A DNA stretch of 11,629 nucleotides, taken from an uncultured Anaerolineaceae bacterium (GTDB taxonomy: Bacteria > Chloroflexota > Anaerolineae > Promineifilales > Promineifilaceae). The stretch's first letter is position 1. Each line of letters starts with the position of its first letter. A program made the translations under genes and the position numbers. Of this stretch, positions 1 to 6,631 are shown piece by piece. The stretch spans positions 1 to 11,629 of the forward strand of contig CALBTC010000054.1 of NCBI GenBank assembly GCA_937967805.1, given 5' to 3'. The notes below the pieces were generated by a model. It saw only the letters and a program-made list of their open reading frames with translations. It did no database searches and was not told where the DNA came from.

Positions 1-1318
1 GATAATCCAGGTCAATATCCGGCATGGAAACACGCCCCGGATTCAAAAACCGCTCGAAAATGAGGCCGTTTACCAGTGGATCGATGCTGGTAATGCCCAG
101 CGTAAACGCCACCACCGAACCTGCCCCGGAGCCGCGCACGTTCCACCAAATATCGTTTTCTTTCCACTCGCTGTAGCTGTCGTAAGGGAAGGGGTCCTGG
201 TGTTGCTCCCACCATTCGTCGCTGCGAGCAGCCCACTCGCACAAATCCCACACGATCAAAAAGTACGTCTCAAAGCCCATGCGGCTGATGATATTAAGCT
301 CGTGATCCAACCGGGCGCGTAGTTCCGCATCATTTTCGGCCCGATCTGCCCCATAGCGCCAGACAAGCCCTTTTTCACAAAGCAGCCGCAAATAGGAATG
401 GGGATCGTGTCCCGCGGGCACATCAAATTCGGGCAGATGGTACCCCTTCGAGTCCAGGTTTACGTCACACATTTCCACAATGCGCAGGCTGTTCATGAGC
501 GAATTGAGGATCACATCTTCCTGATACCCATTCCGCTGGAAAAGCTGGAACATTTCATCGCGGGATTTGACATAGTATTCTTTGTCGGAAAATGTCAGCT
601 TGGGTGAATTTACGGTGGAGCCGGTTTGGATGCAAAGCAGCACTTCGTGCGGATCGGCGTCGCTGGCCAGGGTGTAATGCACGTCGTTGGTGGCCAGGAA
701 GTTGTTTTCCAGGCCAAAGTGGGGGGCCATCTCAATGAGTTGCCGGTTGATTTCGGTCAGTTCAGGAATGGAATGTTCTTGCAGCTCAATGAACAGCCGA
801 TTCTTGCCAAAAATGTCCAGGTACTCACCCATCAGCTTTTTGGCCAGCTTGGGCTTGTGGTCGCCCAGAGCACGGGGAATTTCGGCAGCCATGCAGCCGG
901 TGGTGGCGATGAGGCCGTCTTTGTGCCGGGCCATAAAGGCGCGGTCGATGCGCGGTTTATAATAGTAACCGTCCAGCTGGGCGGCGCTGGCAATTTGCAG
1001 CAGGTTCAGGTAGCCGGTCTGGTTTTCCGCCAACAGCAGCATGTGGAAGCGTGTTTTGTCCAGCTGAGGGTCTTTGTCCACCATCGTGCGCTGTGCCAGG
1101 TAGGTTTCGATGCCGATGATGGGTTTGACGCCGGCCGATTTAGCGGCACGATAAAAGGGCATCGTGCCATACATTGCGCCGTGGTCGGTGAGGGCAATGG
1201 CGGGCTGGTTAAGCTCCGCTGCTCGTGCTACCAGGTCGTTGACCCGGCTGAGACCATCGAGCAATGAAAATTCGCTGTGGCAGTGAAGATGAACAAACTG
1301 GTTGTGATTTTCACACAT
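1..1318 (-). CDS. dnaE: DNA polymerase III subunit alpha (partial, N-terminal 439 residues)
   Basis: Replicative DNA polymerase of family C, the catalytic subunit of the chromosomal replicase. I translated the minus strand by hand. The frame is open from ATG 1318 to the window edge, so the gene continues to the left. The N-terminus is a PHP domain with [13 protein letters not shown] (from residue 10), [10 protein letters not shown], and [27 protein letters not shown] motifs. The PHP histidines are mostly kept, so this PHP domain may still bind metal, unlike the E. coli one. Residues 395-401 read RGSGAGS, and the visible part ends with [19 protein letters not shown]. In this motif D434 and D436 match catalytic E. 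coli D401 and D403. The third catalytic Asp, the thumb and the C-terminal domains lie outside. About 20 extra residues, rich in Trp and acidic residues, precede RGSGAGS (about 366-386). A weak AAGGGA-like RBS lies about 11 bases upstream of the start. Long open frames on the opposite strand here are shadows. Confidence 0.96.
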   Translation of the reverse strand, partial: MCENHNQFVHLHCHSEFSLLDGLSRVNDLVARAAELNQPAIALTDHGAMYGTMPFYRAAKSAGVKPIIGIETYLAQRTMVDKDPQLDKTRFHMLLLAENQTGYLNLLQIASAAQLDGYYYKPRIDRAFMARHKDGLIATTGCMAAEIPRALGDHKPKLAKKLMGEYLDIFGKNRLFIELQEHSIPELTEINRQLIEMAPHFGLENNFLATNDVHYTLASDADPHEVLLCIQTGSTVNSPKLTFSDKEYYVKSRDEMFQLFQRNGYQEDVILNSLMNSLRIVEMCDVNLDSKGYHLPEFDVPAGHDPHSYLRLLCEKGLVWRYGADRAENDAELRARLDHELNIISRMGFETYFLIVWDLCEWAARSDEWWEQHQDPFPYDSYSEWKENDIWWNVRGSGAGSVVAFTLGITSIDPLVNGLIFERFLNPGRVSMPDIDLDY

Positions 1319-1409
1319 GGTGGACAATTTCCCTTAAATTTTTTCGGCGAGGAAGGCTATCAATTCAGTTTAGCGAGCGGCAATTGTTGTATTGCCCCAC
1401 ATCGGCACA

Positions 1410-1415
1410 AGTATA
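1410..1415 (-). promoter_or_regulatory. extended -10 promoter candidate for dnaE
   Basis: Read on the minus strand, the sequence is TGtTATACT, an extended -10 element with a near-consensus hexamer. It lies about 92 bases upstream of the dnaE start. The best -35-like hexamer, TTAACA (1436-1441), is 20 bases away, which is too far to be ideal. An extended -10 can work without a good -35. No other comparable element is visible between here and dnaE. Confidence 0.5.
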
Positions 1416-1474
1416 ACACAAACGGTACGGTTGAATGTTAAAAAATCAAAATTTTAAGGGCGAATTTTTCGGGC

Positions 1475-1531
1475 GCGACGCACCTACTCCAAAGGCTGTG
1501 TGTGCCAATAGCACTTTCTCAAGTGCGTCGC
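1475..1531. repeat. inverted repeat in the dnaE/gntR divergent region
   Basis: Perfect 9-base arms GCGACGCAC (1475-1483) and GTGCGTCGC (1523-1531) with 39 bases between them. The interior holds GTGCCAATAG (1502-1511). The same ten bases recur inverted at 11122-11131 in the other gene-poor region of the window. A CTTATAAG palindrome (1534-1541) follows immediately. There is no T-tract, so I do not call a terminator. It could be an operator or a small dispersed repeat. Confidence 0.5.
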
Positions 1532-1575
1532 ACCTTATAAGTTGAGAGTGTAGCAAAACTACGGTCGATTCGGTA

Positions 1576-1604
1576 TTGATATTCCCTGGTCAATATGGTA
1601 AGAT
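1576..1604 (+). promoter_or_regulatory. sigma-70-type promoter for the gntR-CBS-korAB operon
   Basis: TTGATA (1576-1581) and TAAGAT (1599-1604) are separated by exactly 17 bases, a near-consensus vegetative promoter. The predicted start is near 1611, about 137 bases before the chosen gntR start. A dyad, TATTGA (1574-1579) and TCAATA (1590-1595), covers the -35 box and the spacer. This is where a repressor would block polymerase, so it is a candidate operator. Confidence 0.6.
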
Positions 1605-1721
1605 GCTCAAACATCTGATTAATTTGATTTATTGGATCATTTAGATGGGACAGCGATTACCCACCCCTCCCACACTTGATTATTCCCCTAAACACAAGCA
1701 CAATTTGGTCTGCTTTTGGTC

Positions 1722-1737
1722 GGGTTGCTTGCAACCC
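1722..1737. promoter_or_regulatory. 16-bp palindrome, candidate operator for the GntR regulator
   Basis: GGGTTGC (1722-1728), TT, GCAACCC (1731-1737) is a perfect dyad with a two-base centre. That is too tight for an RNA hairpin but fits a protein dimer site. It ends 10 bases before the chosen gntR start and lies within the transcribed leader. GntR-family regulators often bind palindromes near their own gene, so autoregulation is the simplest reading. The site is not matched to any known consensus. Confidence 0.4.
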
Positions 1738-1747
1738 CAAAACTTCC

Positions 1748-2443
1748 ATGCGCCTCAATAAGCTAGATTCCACCTTTCTTCGTTACCTGGTCGAGAGCCA
1801 GGTGGCCCCCGGCGAGCGATTGCCCACCCTCAACCAGATTGGACAAGAACTTGGCGTCAGCGTGGGCAAGCTGCGTGAGCAGTTGGAAATTGCCCGCGGA
1901 TTGGGATTGGTTTCGGTACGGCCGCGTGTGGGCATTGTGCGCGAGCCGTTTGATTTTTCGCAGGCGGTGCTGGCCGGCGTGTTGTTTGGCCTGGGCACGG
2001 GCGAAGCGCAGTTCCAGCAGTTTAGCGAGCTGCGCCAGGCGATTGAGATTGATTTTTGGGAGACGGCCGTCCGCGAACTCACCCCCGAAGACAAGCAGTT
2101 CTTACAGCTTTTGGTGAATAAGGCGTGGGCCAAATTAAAGGGTGATCCCATCCACGTGCCCAACGAGGAACATCGCCAGCTGCATCTCACCATTTTTAGC
2201 CGCCTGGATAATCCTTTTGTCAAAGGCATGTTGGCCGCCTACTGGGATGCCTACGAAGCCAGCGAACTAACCCGCTTTTCACCTTATGAATATTGGCTGG
2301 AAGTGTGGGCGTATCATGAAAAAATCGTTGAGGCAATTGTGCAGGATGATTTTGCAGCAGGTCTGGATTTACTGAAAGCTCATTTCGATCTGCTGCCGCA
2401 CCCCGCAACTGCGATGAGTTCAAACAACAGCAAGAATCAATAA
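1748..2443 (+). CDS. GntR-family transcriptional regulator with FCD-like ligand domain
   Basis: One-component regulator of about 231 residues, a usual length for the FadR subfamily. Residues 1-70 form the winged helix-turn-helix: PGERLPTLNQIGQELGVSVG contains the recognition helix, and LGLVSVRPRVGIVR is the wing. From about residue 90 the helical C-terminal domain has FCD features: LRQAIEIDFWETAVREL, EEHRQLHLTIFSRLDNPF, YHEKIVEAIVQDD and LKAHFDLL. Its spaced histidines match the usual metal/ligand pocket. I chose ATG 1748 because the fold begins there. A TTG at 1676 would add 24 residues with no family resemblance, and neither start has a good Shine-Dalgarno. FCD regulators sense small organic acids or similar metabolites. 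Being first in the operon, this one probably controls the downstream oxidoreductase, but the ligand cannot be read from sequence. Confidence 0.85.
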   Translation: MRLNKLDSTFLRYLVESQVAPGERLPTLNQIGQELGVSVGKLREQLEIARGLGLVSVRPRVGIVREPFDFSQAVLAGVLFGLGTGEAQFQQFSELRQAIEIDFWETAVRELTPEDKQFLQLLVNKAWAKLKGDPIHVPNEEHRQLHLTIFSRLDNPFVKGMLAAYWDAYEASELTRFSPYEYWLEVWAYHEKIVEAIVQDDFAAGLDLLKAHFDLLPHPATAMSSNNSKNQ

Positions 2444-2468
2444 CGTTATTTTAAGCAGCTTTTTAATT

Positions 2469-2498
2469 GGAGCGCCATAAGGTGGCTCCAGCAGGAGG
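2469..2498 (+). promoter_or_regulatory. intercistronic hairpin followed by strong RBS
   Basis: GGAGC (2469-2473) pairs with GCTCC (2485-2489), with further imperfect pairing inside (GCC with GGT). There is no T-tract, so it is not an obvious terminator. AGGAGG (2493-2498) follows after three bases and sits 9 bases from the CBS gene ATG, making a near-perfect Shine-Dalgarno. The stem may shield the transcript end or tune initiation. Confidence 0.45.
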
Positions 2499-2507
2499 TT
2501 AGACCGG

Positions 2508-2975
2508 ATGAGTTTGAAACAAGAGTTAATGAATGAGCGCGTGGCTCATCTCGATTTATCCAAGTTTTGCCAGGTGCCGGGGGGAACGGCCGTGCGCGCC
2601 GCGCTGGCCGAAATGCGACAAAGCAAAACCAACGTCTGTCTCGTGACCGAAACCAACAATCTCGTTGGCATTCTGACCGAGCGAGATGTTTTAACCAAGG
2701 TGGCCACTGCGCCCGAAAATTTAAACGTCGCCGTCGATGAAATCATGACGGCCAACCCCATCACCGTCACCCCAGACATTTCTGCCGCCGAAGCGCTGTG
2801 GCTGATGGATGACAAAAAGTTCCGCAACCTGCCGGTGGTTGACGAAACCGGCAAAATCATGGGCAGCATGACCCACCAGGCCGTCATCAGCTTTTTGGCG
2901 GCCCGTTATCCCGTTGAGGTACTCAACCGCCCGCCGCGCCCCGACCAGTTCCCGCGCAAGCAGGAAGGCGGGTGA
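2508..2975 (+). CDS. stand-alone CBS-pair protein, putative regulator of KorAB
   Basis: Small soluble protein of 155 residues that is essentially one tandem CBS pair (Bateman module). CBS1 spans about residues 20-75, with the signature VGILTERDVL including T57 and D60, which normally contact the ribose of a bound nucleotide. CBS2 spans about 78-135 and starts EIMTANPITV. Its equivalent signature reads MGSMTHQAVI, so T122 is kept but the Asp is replaced by A125. This suggests only one intact adenylate site. The tail is Pro/Arg-rich (RPPRPDQFPRKQEGG). It has no catalytic domain, signal peptide or membrane segment. It lies 81 bases before korA, and KorB carries its own CBS pair, so a role as accessory or trans-acting sensor subunit is inferred. 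CBS pairs in general bind AMP, ATP, SAM or related ligands; none is proven here. Confidence 0.88.
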   Translation: MSLKQELMNERVAHLDLSKFCQVPGGTAVRAALAEMRQSKTNVCLVTETNNLVGILTERDVLTKVATAPENLNVAVDEIMTANPITVTPDISAAEALWLMDDKKFRNLPVVDETGKIMGSMTHQAVISFLAARYPVEVLNRPPRPDQFPRKQEGG

Positions 2976-2982
2976 CCGTTAT

Positions 2983-3042
2983 CGGTAATCGGTTATCCGT
3001 AATCAGTAAAACGATTACCGACCACCGATTACGGATTACTGA
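2983..3042. repeat. nested inverted repeats upstream of korA
   Basis: The spacer is built almost entirely of variants of the unit GGTAATCGG and its complement. CGGTAATCG (2983-2991) is mirrored by CGATTACCG (3012-3020). TCCGTAATC (2996-3004) is mirrored by GATTACGGA (3027-3035). TCAGTAA (3003-3009) is mirrored by TTACTGA (3036-3042). Several exclusive folds are possible. The korA Shine-Dalgarno AGGAG (3047-3051) follows at once. No T-tract is present. The same CCGATTAC unit recurs before the second alpha gene (6674-6681). Confidence 0.65.
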
Positions 3043-3056
3043 ATTTAGGAGAAACC

Positions 3057-4910
3057 ATGAGTGAAGAAACCGAATTTAAAGAATTAGACTCGATTGTCAT
3101 CCGCTTTGCCGGGGATTCGGGGGATGGGATGCAGCTGACCGGCACCCAGTTTACCAATACTTCGGCCGTTTTTGGCAACGACATCAGCACCATGCCTGAC
3201 TTTCCCGCCGAAATCCGCGCCCCGGCCGGCACGCTGGCCGGCGTCAGCGGCTTTCAGGTGAACTTTTCCAACAGCGACATTTTGACGCCCGGCGATTCGC
3301 CCCAGGTGCTGGTGGCCATGAATCCCGCAGCGCTAAAAGCCAGCTTGAAAGAGCTGGACGTGGGCGGCACCATCATCGTCAATACCGATGCCTTTACCCA
3401 AACCAACCTTCGCAAGGCCGGTTATGAAGACAACCCGTTGGAAGATGAATCGTTGAGCCGTTATCAGGTGATTGAAGTGCCGTTGACTACCATGAACCGG
3501 GAGGCGCTCAAGGACATTGAGTCGCTCTCCACCAAAGAAAAAGATCGTTCGCAAAACTTTTTTGCTCTGGGCATTGTTTTTTGGATGTTTGATCGGCCTA
3601 TGGAAACGACACTGGAGTGGGTGCGCAAGAAGTTTTCCAAGCGGCCAGACGTCATCGAAGCCAATACCAAAGCATTGCAGGCCGGCTATTTCTTCGGTGA
3701 TACGACCCGAACTTTCCAGCAGCGTTACCGCGTTCGTCCCGCTGAGCTGCCACCGGGCACCTACCGCAAGGTGACGGGGAATGAGGCGTTGGCGATGGGG
3801 CTGGTAACGGCCGCACACAAAATGGGCAAACCGCTTTTCTACGGCACCTATCCCATCACCCCTGCCAGCGACATCTTGCACGCCCTGGCGCCGCTGCGTC
3901 ACTTCGACGTGCGCACTTTCCAGGCAGAAGATGAAATCGCGGCAATGGGCTCGATTATTGGTGCAGCGTTTGGCGGCGCATTTGCCGTCACCGGCACCAG
4001 CGGCCCCGGCATCGCCCTCAAGAGTGAGGGGATGGGACTGGCCATTGCCCTGGAGCTGCCGATGGTGATTGTCAATGTACAGCGCGGTGGCCCCAGTACC
4101 GGCCTGCCCACCAAGACAGAGCAGGCGGATTTGCTTCAGGCGCTTTTCGGCCGCAACGGGGAAAGCCCCATTGTGGTCATCGCCCCGCAAAGTCCGGCCG
4201 ACTGCTTTAACATCGCTGTGGAGGCCGCTCGTCTGGCCATGCGCGCCACCACGCCAGTCTTGATCTTGTCTGACGGCTTCCTGGCCAACAGCTCAGAGCC
4301 GTGGCTGGTGCCCAACCCGGATGAGATTAAGCCAATTTACGTGCAGCATCCGGCGGCGCGAGACAACGGCAGCGAAGAGCCGTTCCTGCCGTATGTTCGT
4401 GACGAAGAAACGCTGGCTCGGCCCTGGGCTATTCCGGGAACGGCCGGATTGGAACATCGCATCGGTGGTTTGAGCAAAGCACCCATCACCGGCAACGTCT
4501 CTTATGACCCCATCCATCATCAACGGATGGTGAGTGACCGGGCGGAGAAGATTGCCCGGCTGGCGGAGTTTTTGCCGGAGCAGGAGGTGTTTGGCCCGCA
4601 GGAAGGTGATTTGCTGATGCTAAGCTGGGGCGGTACGTTTGGTGCGGTTCGTTCCGGCGTGACCAGGGCGCAGCGCAACGGCCGTTCCGTGGCCCATGTC
4701 CATCTGCGTTACCTCAATCCATTGCCGCGTAACCTGCGTGAAATTCTAAGTAACTACAAACAAGTCGTCGTACCTGAGCTGAATGGCGGGCAATTGGCCT
4801 TTTTGCTGCGCGGCCGTTTTGCTTTGAACATCCAATCGTTCCCCAAGCTGCACGCGCGGCCGTTTAAAATCAGCGAAATTACCGACAAAATTGAGCAGTT
4901 GCTTGGCTAA
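3057..4910 (+). CDS. korA: 2-oxoglutarate:ferredoxin oxidoreductase, alpha subunit (gamma-alpha fusion)
   Basis: Large subunit, 617 residues, of the CoA-dependent enzyme that converts 2-oxoglutarate to succinyl-CoA and CO2 with reduction of ferredoxin. The N-terminal third is the gamma domain, with [14 protein letters not shown] at residues 16-29. The alpha part starts near residue 240. [11 protein letters not shown] begins at Y265; this Thr-containing loop binds substrate or CoA in the family. [10 protein letters not shown] is at about 289, and [18 protein letters not shown] at about 344, followed by LFGRNGESP. That last stretch is typical of mycobacterial-type KorA. The C-terminal region has [16 protein letters not shown]. 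The AGGAG Shine-Dalgarno is 5 bases before ATG 3057. The gene precedes korB by 56 bases, and the two subunits form the cytoplasmic heterotetramer. No ferredoxin domain is present, so an external ferredoxin is needed. The 2-oxoglutarate preference is inferred from similarity to the mycobacterial enzyme; other 2-oxoacids remain possible. Confidence 0.92.
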   Translation: MSEETEFKELDSIVIRFAGDSGDGMQLTGTQFTNTSAVFGNDISTMPDFPAEIRAPAGTLAGVSGFQVNFSNSDILTPGDSPQVLVAMNPAALKASLKELDVGGTIIVNTDAFTQTNLRKAGYEDNPLEDESLSRYQVIEVPLTTMNREALKDIESLSTKEKDRSQNFFALGIVFWMFDRPMETTLEWVRKKFSKRPDVIEANTKALQAGYFFGDTTRTFQQRYRVRPAELPPGTYRKVTGNEALAMGLVTAAHKMGKPLFYGTYPITPASDILHALAPLRHFDVRTFQAEDEIAAMGSIIGAAFGGAFAVTGTSGPGIALKSEGMGLAIALELPMVIVNVQRGGPSTGLPTKTEQADLLQALFGRNGESPIVVIAPQSPADCFNIAVEAARLAMRATTPVLILSDGFLANSSEPWLVPNPDEIKPIYVQHPAARDNGSEEPFLPYVRDEETLARPWAIPGTAGLEHRIGGLSKAPITGNVSYDPIHHQRMVSDRAEKIARLAEFLPEQEVFGPQEGDLLMLSWGGTFGAVRSGVTRAQRNGRSVAHVHLRYLNPLPRNLREILSNYKQVVVPELNGGQLAFLLRGRFALNIQSFPKLHARPFKISEITDKIEQLLG

Positions 4911-4919
4911 GATAGTTCC

Positions 4920-4952
4920 AGATTGGTCCAATCTGTAAGATTGGACCAATCT
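4920..4952. repeat. twin palindrome forming a perfect 15-bp stem between korA and korB
   Basis: AGATTGGTCCAATCT (4920-4934) and AGATTGGACCAATCT (4938-4952) are exact reverse complements, separated only by GTA. Each is also a near-palindrome by itself, with 7-base half sites around one central base. As RNA it gives a 15-bp perfect stem with a 3-base loop. No T-tract follows. The korB Shine-Dalgarno begins four bases after the stem, so the structure could protect the korA 3' end, be a processing site, or limit korB initiation. Confidence 0.8.
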
Positions 4953-4956
4953 ATGT

Positions 4957-4960
4957 GGAG
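4957..4960 (+). promoter_or_regulatory. RBS that fixes the korB start
   Basis: GGAG at 4957-4960 is six bases upstream of ATG 4967. An in-frame GTG at 4955 overlaps this Shine-Dalgarno and would need ribosome binding within the hairpin at 4920-4952, so it is unlikely to be the start. Confidence 0.65.
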
Positions 4961-4966
4961 AACAAC

Positions 4967-6493
4967 ATGAGTATTCCCGTAACCTTAAACCGCAAAGATT
5001 TTGTTTCCGACCAAACCGTGCGCTGGTGTCCCGGCTGTGGCGACTACGCCATTTTGGCTTCTGTGCAAAAAACGCTGCCCGACATCGGCGTGCCCAAAGA
5101 AAACATTGTGTTCATTTCCGGCATTGGCTGCTCCAGCCGCTTTCCTTATTATATGAACACTTACGGCATTCACAGCATTCACGGCCGTGCCCCCACCCTG
5201 GCCACCGGCCTGGCCATTGCCAACCCGGAACTCAGCGTCTGGGTTATCACCGGGGATGGCGATGGACTCTCCATCGGTGGCAACCACCTCATCCATGCCA
5301 TTCGGCGCAACGTGAATCTAAATATCCTATTGTTCAATAACCGCATCTATGGCCTGACCAAAGGGCAATATTCACCCACCTCACGTCAGGGGCATAAAAC
5401 CAAATCGTCGCCGATGGGCTCGCTGGAACAGCCGCTGAATCCCATTGCCCTGGCGATGGCCGCCGAATCGACCTTCATTGCCCGCTCCATTGACGCTCAC
5501 ACCCAGCACCTGGGCGACGTGCTGCTGCAAGCGTCGCAGCACACAGGCGTCTCCTTTGTGGAAATTTACCAGAACTGCGTCATTTTCAATCCCACCGAGT
5601 GGGAGGGGCTGGACGACCGACGCGTGCGCGATGAAAACATTTTGTACCTGGAGCACGGCAAGCCGATGATTTTTGGCAAGGATATGGACAAAGGCATTCG
5701 CCTGAACGGCTTTAAGCCCGAAGTAGTGCAGTTGGGCAATGGCGTCAGCGAAGACGATTTGCTGGTGCACGATGAAACATCGACCCAGCTGGCCTTTATT
5801 TTATCCAGCATGGAATTTCCCGAATACCCGGCCCCGATGGGTGTAATACGCCGGGTACAAAAGCGCACCTATTCCGAAGGATTGATGGACCAGATTGCCA
5901 CTGCGCAAAAAACCAAAGGCGTTGGTGATCTACGCACGCTGTATGAATCGGCCGATTTGTGGACGGTGACGGCGCAGGAAAAAGCGCCGGTTAAGAGCAA
6001 ACAAACGGGCCGCCTGTCGCTGGAGATGGATGAGGAGTATGTGGATGAGCTTGACAAGGAGCGGGAACCAACCACTGAAATGCAGGATCGCTTAATCGAA
6101 GACACGATTGCTGCGTTGGCGCCCAAAGCACCCATCACAATTGATGCGTCTGCTTCATTGGCCAAAGCGATACGCCAGATGAACACGCATCGCATTGGCT
6201 GTTTGCTGGTAACGGATGCCCAGGACAAGCTGGTGGGCATCCTGACGGAAAATGACGTGCTGCATCGCGTGGTGGGAGTGGTGGAAGATTTGGATACGGC
6301 CGTTGTCGCCGACGTCATGACCCCAGACCCCATTGCCCTCAAGTCTAATCTGCCCATTGCCCAGGCGCTGCACGAAATGCACGTTCACGGCTTCCGCCAT
6401 CTGCCGTTGGTGGATGATGATCATCGGCCTGAGGGCGTGATCTCTTTCCGTGATGTTGTGCGTCACTTAAAGGAGACGCTCGCTGTTGGCTAA
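4967..6493 (+). CDS. korB: 2-oxoglutarate:ferredoxin oxidoreductase, beta subunit with C-terminal CBS pair
   Basis: Catalytic TPP-binding subunit fused to a regulatory module, 508 residues. Typical KorB proteins have about 290-370. Residues 1-335 are the beta core. VRWCPGCGDYAIL gives C21 and C24, SGIGCSSRFPYY gives C55, and EIYQNCVIF gives C204. These are the four expected ligands of the [4Fe-4S] cluster. TGDGDGLSIGGNH (from T95) through N124-N125 is the TPP/Mg site, followed by IYGLTKGQYSPTS. After a charged, acidic linker (about 336-378) comes a CBS pair. CBS1 (about 379-437) has VGILTENDVL. CBS2 (about 446-505) has VMTPDPIAL and EGVISFRDVV. Both keep the Thr/Ser-x-x-Asp nucleotide signature. 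There is no frameshift or internal stop at the junction, so the fusion is real in this sequence. The fused sensor suggests direct allosteric control of the enzyme by a nucleotide or similar ligand. Confidence 0.92.
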   Translation: MSIPVTLNRKDFVSDQTVRWCPGCGDYAILASVQKTLPDIGVPKENIVFISGIGCSSRFPYYMNTYGIHSIHGRAPTLATGLAIANPELSVWVITGDGDGLSIGGNHLIHAIRRNVNLNILLFNNRIYGLTKGQYSPTSRQGHKTKSSPMGSLEQPLNPIALAMAAESTFIARSIDAHTQHLGDVLLQASQHTGVSFVEIYQNCVIFNPTEWEGLDDRRVRDENILYLEHGKPMIFGKDMDKGIRLNGFKPEVVQLGNGVSEDDLLVHDETSTQLAFILSSMEFPEYPAPMGVIRRVQKRTYSEGLMDQIATAQKTKGVGDLRTLYESADLWTVTAQEKAPVKSKQTGRLSLEMDEEYVDELDKEREPTTEMQDRLIEDTIAALAPKAPITIDASASLAKAIRQMNTHRIGCLLVTDAQDKLVGILTENDVLHRVVGVVEDLDTAVVADVMTPDPIALKSNLPIAQALHEMHVHGFRHLPLVDDDHRPEGVISFRDVVRHLKETLAVG

Positions 6494-6530
6494 GCTGGCG
6501 GCGAACAGGCAAGCTGCTAGCAAGCTTAGC
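6489..6530. repeat. inverted repeat overlapping the korB stop codon
   Basis: GCTAAGCT (6489-6496) and AGCTTAGC (6523-6530) are perfect 8-base arms around 26 bases that include the small palindrome GCTAGC. The korB TAA (6491-6493) is inside the left arm. No T-tract follows, so this is more likely a 3'-end protecting stem than a terminator. Confidence 0.5.
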
Positions 6531-6533
6531 GTA

Positions 6534-6550
6534 GGTTAAATTTGTTAACC
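6534..6550. promoter_or_regulatory. GGTTAA-N5-TTAACC dyad
   Basis: Perfect 6-base arms, GGTTAA (6534-6539) and TTAACC (6545-6550), with a 5-base centre. The shape fits a protein-binding site in the inter-operon region. No convincing -35/-10 pair could be placed next to it, so its use as an operator is open. Confidence 0.3.
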
Positions 6551-6570
6551 ATTGTCAGTTAGAGAAAGTT

Positions 6571-6614
6571 AAACTCGTAAGAAAGGTTCGCCCAATCTTA
6601 TGAGTTTCTTTTTT
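6571..6614 (+). terminator. rho-independent terminator after korB (possible attenuator)
   Basis: AAACTCGTAAG (6571-6581) pairs with CTTATGAGTTT (6597-6607) over 11 bases, with one G-U pair and a 15-base loop. C plus six T (6609-6614) follows directly. The stem is AT-rich, so termination may be partial. The loop contains GCCCAA (6590-6595), complementary to TTGGGC (6620-6625) just downstream. That pairing would compete with the terminator stem. Confidence 0.6.
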
Positions 6615-6631
6615 CCCAGTTGGGCAAACGT

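Noticed and set aside
626..1267. Long open frame on the plus strand (213 codons)
   Set aside because: Antisense to dnaE, whose minus-strand frame gives clear PHP and polymerase motifs; the plus-strand translation has no recognisable features.
1676..1747. TTG start extending the GntR regulator by 24 residues
   Set aside because: No Shine-Dalgarno, no similarity to the family N-terminus, and it would place the candidate operator palindrome in coding sequence.
2983..3042. CRISPR-like array in the korA leader
   Set aside because: Units are short, degenerate and inverted; there are no regular spacers and no cas genes.
3333..4190. Long minus-strand open frame (285 codons)
   Set aside because: Lies wholly inside korA on the other strand and has His/Arg-rich composition typical of a shadow frame.
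4920..4952. Terminator between korA and korB
   Set aside because: The stem is perfect but no T-run follows; korB directly continues the operon.
4955..4966. GTG start for korB
   Set aside because: It overlaps the GGAG ribosome site that serves ATG 4967.
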